Assembly: GCA_038087015.1 (NCBI GenBank)
Contig: JASBNA010000115.1
Span: 1 to 64,000, forward strand
Length of the DNA stretch: 64,000 bases
Source of the DNA: Cerrena zonata
Lineage: Eukaryota; Basidiomycota; Agaricomycetes; Polyporales; Cerrenaceae
Direction of reading: 5' to 3'
Positions 59,379-64,000 of this stretch are shown piece by piece. The notes beneath the pieces are model-generated. The model had not been told where the DNA came from, ran no database searches, and saw nothing but the letters and a program-made list of their open reading frames with translations. A program made the position numbers and the translations under genes. The stretch's first letter is position 1; each line of letters opens with the position of its first letter.

Positions 59379-60889
59379 GCAAAGCTTCCGTATTGTCCAC
59401 ATCCATCTGCTGCTTTCGTTTGTTATCGACTTTATGTTCATTTTATACCACCAACACAATTAATCATATTGTCTCGTAGTGTCCCCAGTCTTATCACGAA
59501 ATAAAGGATGCTCTTGCGTAAGTCTGGGTAAGATATGACCATTACCCATTATCCAATTTCCTACTCCTCCCTTTCCTCGAACACGCTGAGGCAGCATTCA
59601 CCTCGACTCGATTGACAGGCGGTCATGAAGTTGGTCTGGGTCTGCGGCACCTTTCCATTCAAACACCCCTTGCTGTGTCGAAATGGAAACATAACAACCC
59701 GACTTATCAAATCATGAACCTACAGTCCTGATCGAGAATAGAAGTTCCCCGGCCATTTCCTAGAAGAAGGGTAGATACGTAGGCCTTGAATAGGAATTGA
59801 CATTCATTAGAAGCAATCTAATAATTGGGATAGAAGTCAAGATGTTCCCGGACACAAAAGACACTTCCAAGTACCAATCCGTCCATTGATATATTACTAA
59901 CTTGGTGCATGCGATTTCCAAGAGAGACTAAGATTTTGTTCTCTAACGCAATCCATCTCTGGTTTGAACACTTCTTTGATCGGTTTCTGGCTCACACCCT
60001 CTTCTAAAGCAGCCCCAGTTGTCTGCGGAGATGCACGATGGCCGTACTCTGCAATATTACTTGCGAGGCTGCCATACGTGTAATCCATCCGCGAAAGTAG
60101 TTGATCATCCAGAAGTAAGGAAGACTATTAATCTTCTCTACTTCCAAATGCGAAGTCCTTCTGATCATCATCCGCGTACATACATACATGAGGAATTCAC
60201 TGTCGGACATCCAGCGTGAACTCTGACCATCTTGGTGTTGTCCCCGGTAACTTTCGCTCTAAACGTAGTTTGGGATTCATTTGTCTTCCCCTTGCGTATG
60301 AGATACGATGTTGAGACTCGTCGAAGCAGGACCTAACCAACACGTGTGATCGGAATTCGATGTAGTGATGAGGGCGTTATAACCACTCATGGCGTCACTT
60401 GTATACCGGGACCATCCAATACTTTCCCGTAATTCTTGGGCAAGACTTCGAACTTCTTAAGACAAGTAGGCAGATACTTTGGCTTCGCCCAGTGGGAGTA
60501 TATTCCTATTTTGGTGTGACGGTTCTGTGATGGTTATGGACATCCATCCAATACATATTGTCTTCCTAAACCGAACCGTCTGGGTTCAGCCTGGAGTTAG
60601 GTGCCTGTATAAGGCGTGCTCAGACGTACTATCTCCACTGGGGTTCGTCGATGAAGATATATTACGGTATGTTTCAATGATTAGCCACATTCGGCTCCAG
60701 TGTGAATGCTATGTTCACAATCACATTATTAAGTTAATAATCAGTCCGGAGATGGGAGTACGCAAAGCTCACGGCTTTGCACTTCTCTGCCATACGATGG
60801 ACTAATCTCGTTGTGCCTCAGCGTATTCATTCTCGGCCTAGGAAAGGTCGAAGATTGAGAAAGGCAGTCGAGCATCCTATCGGAACGAG
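59379..60889. other. Intergenic, no gene called
   Basis: About 1.5 kb. Frames at 59897-60219 and 60479-60805 lack domains; the latter begins with a non-ATG codon. No repeats or RNA gene signatures seen. Confidence 0.4.
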
Positions 60890-62241
60890 TCATGGGATTC
60901 GAAGGAGAACGCGTGTTATCGCGAGCTCGGAATAGGAAGGATACCCCAGCCATACCTTAGACCTGGCTCCATGTTGGGAGAATCGATGCTGTGTATGTGA
61001 TTCCCGGTACTGAATCTTGAGGAGAAAGGACACTGAAATAATATCCGGTATCTCTGCAGATAGTTCTCTAGAGACGATGCAAATAATGTCGTTAGTTACA
61101 CTTGTCAAAGGTCTCACTGTAGGCGAACCCACAGGTGTGATTGACCATTTAAGGAGGATTTCGTTGACACGGTCTTGAACACATTTCCGACAGCGTATAC
61201 AAGGTAGTGAGAATTTGAGAGATTCCAGCGTATTGCGGATGAGGGCGGCAGAAACATCTATATGGAATTGAGCATCCATGGATCAGCGAATAGACTGCGG
61301 TGACAGACCTGGATTGGCATTGAGTATGAAACTAGATGTGGCAACTGACCAGGCAGACTTCATTGCCTGATATGCGCTGAATCCGCATTGAAAGGTAGCC
61401 TCATGCTCGTCAGGCGGGCGTGAAATAAGACGCTGTAGCACAAGAGTACGTGCGATATGTAGATTGTAAAGCATCGCCAAATAATCAGAATTCAGTCTAG
61501 AAATTTGCATCCTTGGAATGGATAACAGTGATATCGACAGAAGATATCCTGATGCTATTTGTGCAAGTTGGAAAAGATCATGGTCGGCTGCAACGATATA
61601 TACTTCCAGGGGTTGATAAGGTGTTTTGAGAACTATGTCATCAAACAGAGGTGTGCCAGGAATGAGATGGGTACTTAGTACGACGCCGTACTTTTCAAGT
61701 GTTTGGATCGCCTGCAGGAGAATCTCCAATGAGGGGGAATACACGTGGAAAGAGACGCCATATAGAATATGTAGCACGATGTTCAGGGTTTGCGCGTCCT
61801 CTGTGAGCTGAATAGGCTGTTGGGCGGTTTGGAAGGACGAATCTATGTATGGACTGAGGAGAAGGGCGAACTGGTTGTTGGAGACATTGAGGAGACGATT
61901 GCGGCGAACAAAAAAGTGAACCGCATCTCTAGACATGAGAACTACATCCGGCCCTCCATCTCCAAAGTTCATGTACGCACTGAAAGCAGTCGACATGGAA
62001 AAGGAGGAGGACTCTTTTTGTGATTCCAGTGGGATGATGGGTTCCTGAAGTGAGTAAATTTTTTAGTGGTAAGTTCGATGCATTGACAGATACATTCACC
62101 AACACTAGTGTTTTCATTCATATTATCACCTCCGCTAGGGTAGATAAACCCATCATTACTGCTGTAATACACCTCATCAGAGAAGTCTGGATAGTCAGCG
62201 GATGTTAGAGGATCAACAATAGAATCGTCGAGGTAGTCCAT
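60890..62241 (-). CDS. BTB/POZ domain protein of the mushroom-expanded family
   Basis: Exon 1 encodes MDYLDDSIVDPLTSADYPDF and SGGDNMNENTS. The main exon continues EPIIPLESQKESSSFSMSTA, MNFGDGGPDVVLMSRDAVHF, then FVRRNRLLNVSNNQFALLLS, QTLNIVLHILYGVSFHV and LLQAIQTLEKYGVV, the typical order of a BTB fold. The last exon is DVSAALIRNTLESLKFSLPC. The DVVLxSxDxVxFxVRRxxL pattern matches the large Agaricomycete BTB family. These proteins may serve as substrate adaptors for Cullin3 or as dimerising factors; the actual role is unknown. The first intron's donor is non-typical (GTTGGT) and uncertain. Confidence 0.75.
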
Positions 62242-63154
62242 AGTGGTTGGAGTGCAGGACCGGGACTGCCTCGAGGTTGGGGGGAAAAGCTTTTAATGGT
62301 ATCAGTGCATGAGAGATTACCTGAGCAAACCTTAAAGTACACCGTAAATAGAGACAATACCATAGCCTGACTCCTGAGAGTAAACTCGAACGCATGCCAG
62401 CAGACCGTCGATCTTAATACATGGTTAGTCACAATTCAAATACATGTACATCAAGATTGTGTTTTCATCATGTTACAATATAGATTCAAATCGCACATTG
62501 CACGAGCCAGGGTACTACATAGTTGGAGGGTGGACGTAGCAAAATACTCACCAGTTTCGGTGGCCCTCTCCGCTGACTACAGATCAGGCACATGCTCTTC
62601 TTGAATTCTTGAAGAATGCTGATAGTGGGGGAAAGACTCAGGCCCGCTTCGAAGGAGATTTCTGATTGACCCACATCTTAGAATCTGTTGCAAATATGTG
62701 TCTCTGAGATAGAGACCGAATATTGAAAAAAAGATTGCAGCGACCAAGCTCTGATATAGGACGTAAGTCTAGGGGGATGTGTTTCATTTTCGGCTTTTCC
62801 GTATGTTTTCCTCATAAATAGAAAATGTCAGAGCGAGTGAGTGAGCCTGTGAGTACATAATTTAGGCAAACAAGCATATAAACTTGAACTATCCAGTGCA
62901 TGCCTGTTCAATGGTTCGGACATTACCGATTACCGATAGTGACACCAAATAAGGAAACTGAGTAGGAATGGTATATAAACTTTAATTGTCTGAGTGCGTT
63001 TGAAAAGCCTCGTAGCTATCGTATTGCTGTAGATACATGTGGGTGTAAACATAAGCACAATTTTTACGACTATTTCTTGGCCCTATGGTTATCCACTGGT
63101 ATATTAATTGTCAATGAACAAAGTCAAGGGGTAATAGACAGTCGTCATAATTTA
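62242..63154. other. Intergenic
   Basis: Upstream region of the BTB gene and 3' flank of the GST copy. Minus-strand frames at 62205-62432 and 62486-62674 show no domain. No mobile-element signature visible. Confidence 0.4.
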
Positions 63155-64000
63155 CTATCTCTGAAGAGCTCTAGTACGTTCCACATATGCCTTTTTGACC
63201 GCATCCAGAGCCAACAGCTCCTGGCGCCAACTGTATACTCAAAGGTGAGATGAATGGGATGGATATATGTTGTAAACGCTTACACAGCGACTGCTGGGAA
63301 TTGGTCAATATTGACGTCCTCGCCTTGGAGCGCGCCGCTAATAACACTTTTGTTCCAACTATATCGATAGTGAAATTAATACAATTGAACACATTGAGCA
63401 ATAAGAAGGTTAGGAACGCACGGGATGAACGATAGATCAGCGATGGTGACCTTCCCTCCAACAAGCCAGTCTTGTTTGGAGAGGACCGATTCGAGGACAC
63501 CCCAGACACGGGCAATCTCGCTCTTGTAGCGGTCCCGTGTGGATTGGACTTTCTCGGGATGATAGTCCTTGAACCAGAAGTATTGTCCAACGTAGGGAAT
63601 GGACGAAGCCCAACATGTCAACAACATATATCCTCCATAAGAAGAAGAATAACCTACCCTTGGCCGGACGCTTGGAAGAAAAGCCATTGTATGAGTTGGT
63701 ATTTCTCGTTCGTGTTGGCGACAGTCAGCTTCTTCTCGGTGTCATATTTGTCGACAATGTAAAGGAGGATAGCATCGGACTCCCTGACAGCCGCGTTATA
63801 ACTCGGTACAGTGAATGAAAACAAGAAGGCGAAATTGTTGTTGTTCTCGTGGTCGATCAAGGCAGGGATGCGCCCATTAGGATTGAGCTTGGTGAACGCG
63901 GGCTTCTTGAGGTCACCGCTCTTGAAGTCGAGATAGATGGTCTCGTAAGTGAGACCGAGCTCTTCCAGCACGAATACAACCTTCCTTCTCGCATCGTCAG
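63155..64000 (-). pseudogene. Second GST copy (Ure2p-like), splice sites lost; runs off window
   Basis: It closely resembles the pseudogene at 42330, in the opposite orientation. Coding blocks are ELGLTYETIYLDFKSGDLKK, NPNGRIPALIDHEN, ESDAILLYIVDKYD, VGQYFWFKDYHPEKVQSTRD, SKQDWLVGGKVTIADLSFIP and AVKKAYVERTRALQR with stop. Two defects are visible against the other copy. The donor of the intron before ESDAI is deleted, so the frame runs through leftover intron (FLFSFTVPSYNAAV). The acceptor before VGQYFW has lost its AG (CCAT for CTAG). Together these prevent a normal GST mRNA. No nonsense codon is seen in the exons. The first exon lies outside the window. Confidence 0.75.

Overview
This is nuclear DNA of a filamentous basidiomycete, most likely an Agaricomycete. 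Genes lie close together on both strands, are split by many short GT-AG introns of about 50-70 bases, and belong to families typical of mushrooms (F-box/LRR, BTB, kinase-like and SRPK-like expansions). The placement is inferred from gene content; no marker gene gives the species.

Layout. 0-18.5 kb is host sequence: a truncated FAD monooxygenase, a Pho84-type phosphate transporter, two small unknown proteins, a secreted Gly/Asn-rich repeat protein with Kex2-type sites, an AKAP7/ASCC1-like 2H protein, the Rho1 GTPase, an F-box protein and an SRPK-like kinase. 18.6-36.7 kb is one large DNA transposon of the KDZ class. It has about 82-base imperfect terminal inverted repeats, subterminal arrays of a palindrome related to CAGTTGGCCCAACTG, a CxC-KDZ transposase, a TET/JBP dioxygenase and four cargo genes of unknown function. 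Its open reading frames look undamaged.

36.7-64 kb returns to host sequence: two orphan genes, a glutathione S-transferase pseudogene, an F-BAR/SH3 cytokinesis protein, a 2.34-kb tandem duplication (two kinase-like genes plus a truncated and an intact copy of their neighbour), a J-domain protein, a 58-residue membrane peptide, a Ser/Thr-rich single-pass membrane protein, a CHY zinc-finger protein that starts in a 5-base coding exon, a BTB protein, and at the right edge a second decayed GST in inverted orientation.

The most notable parts are the KDZ/TET element, with its palindrome arrays and a dispersed TCCGG motif, and the repeat protein, in which intron phase, exon length and dibasic sites all follow the same 113-residue module. 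Gene models were spliced by eye, so inner exon borders of the large cargo genes are approximate.
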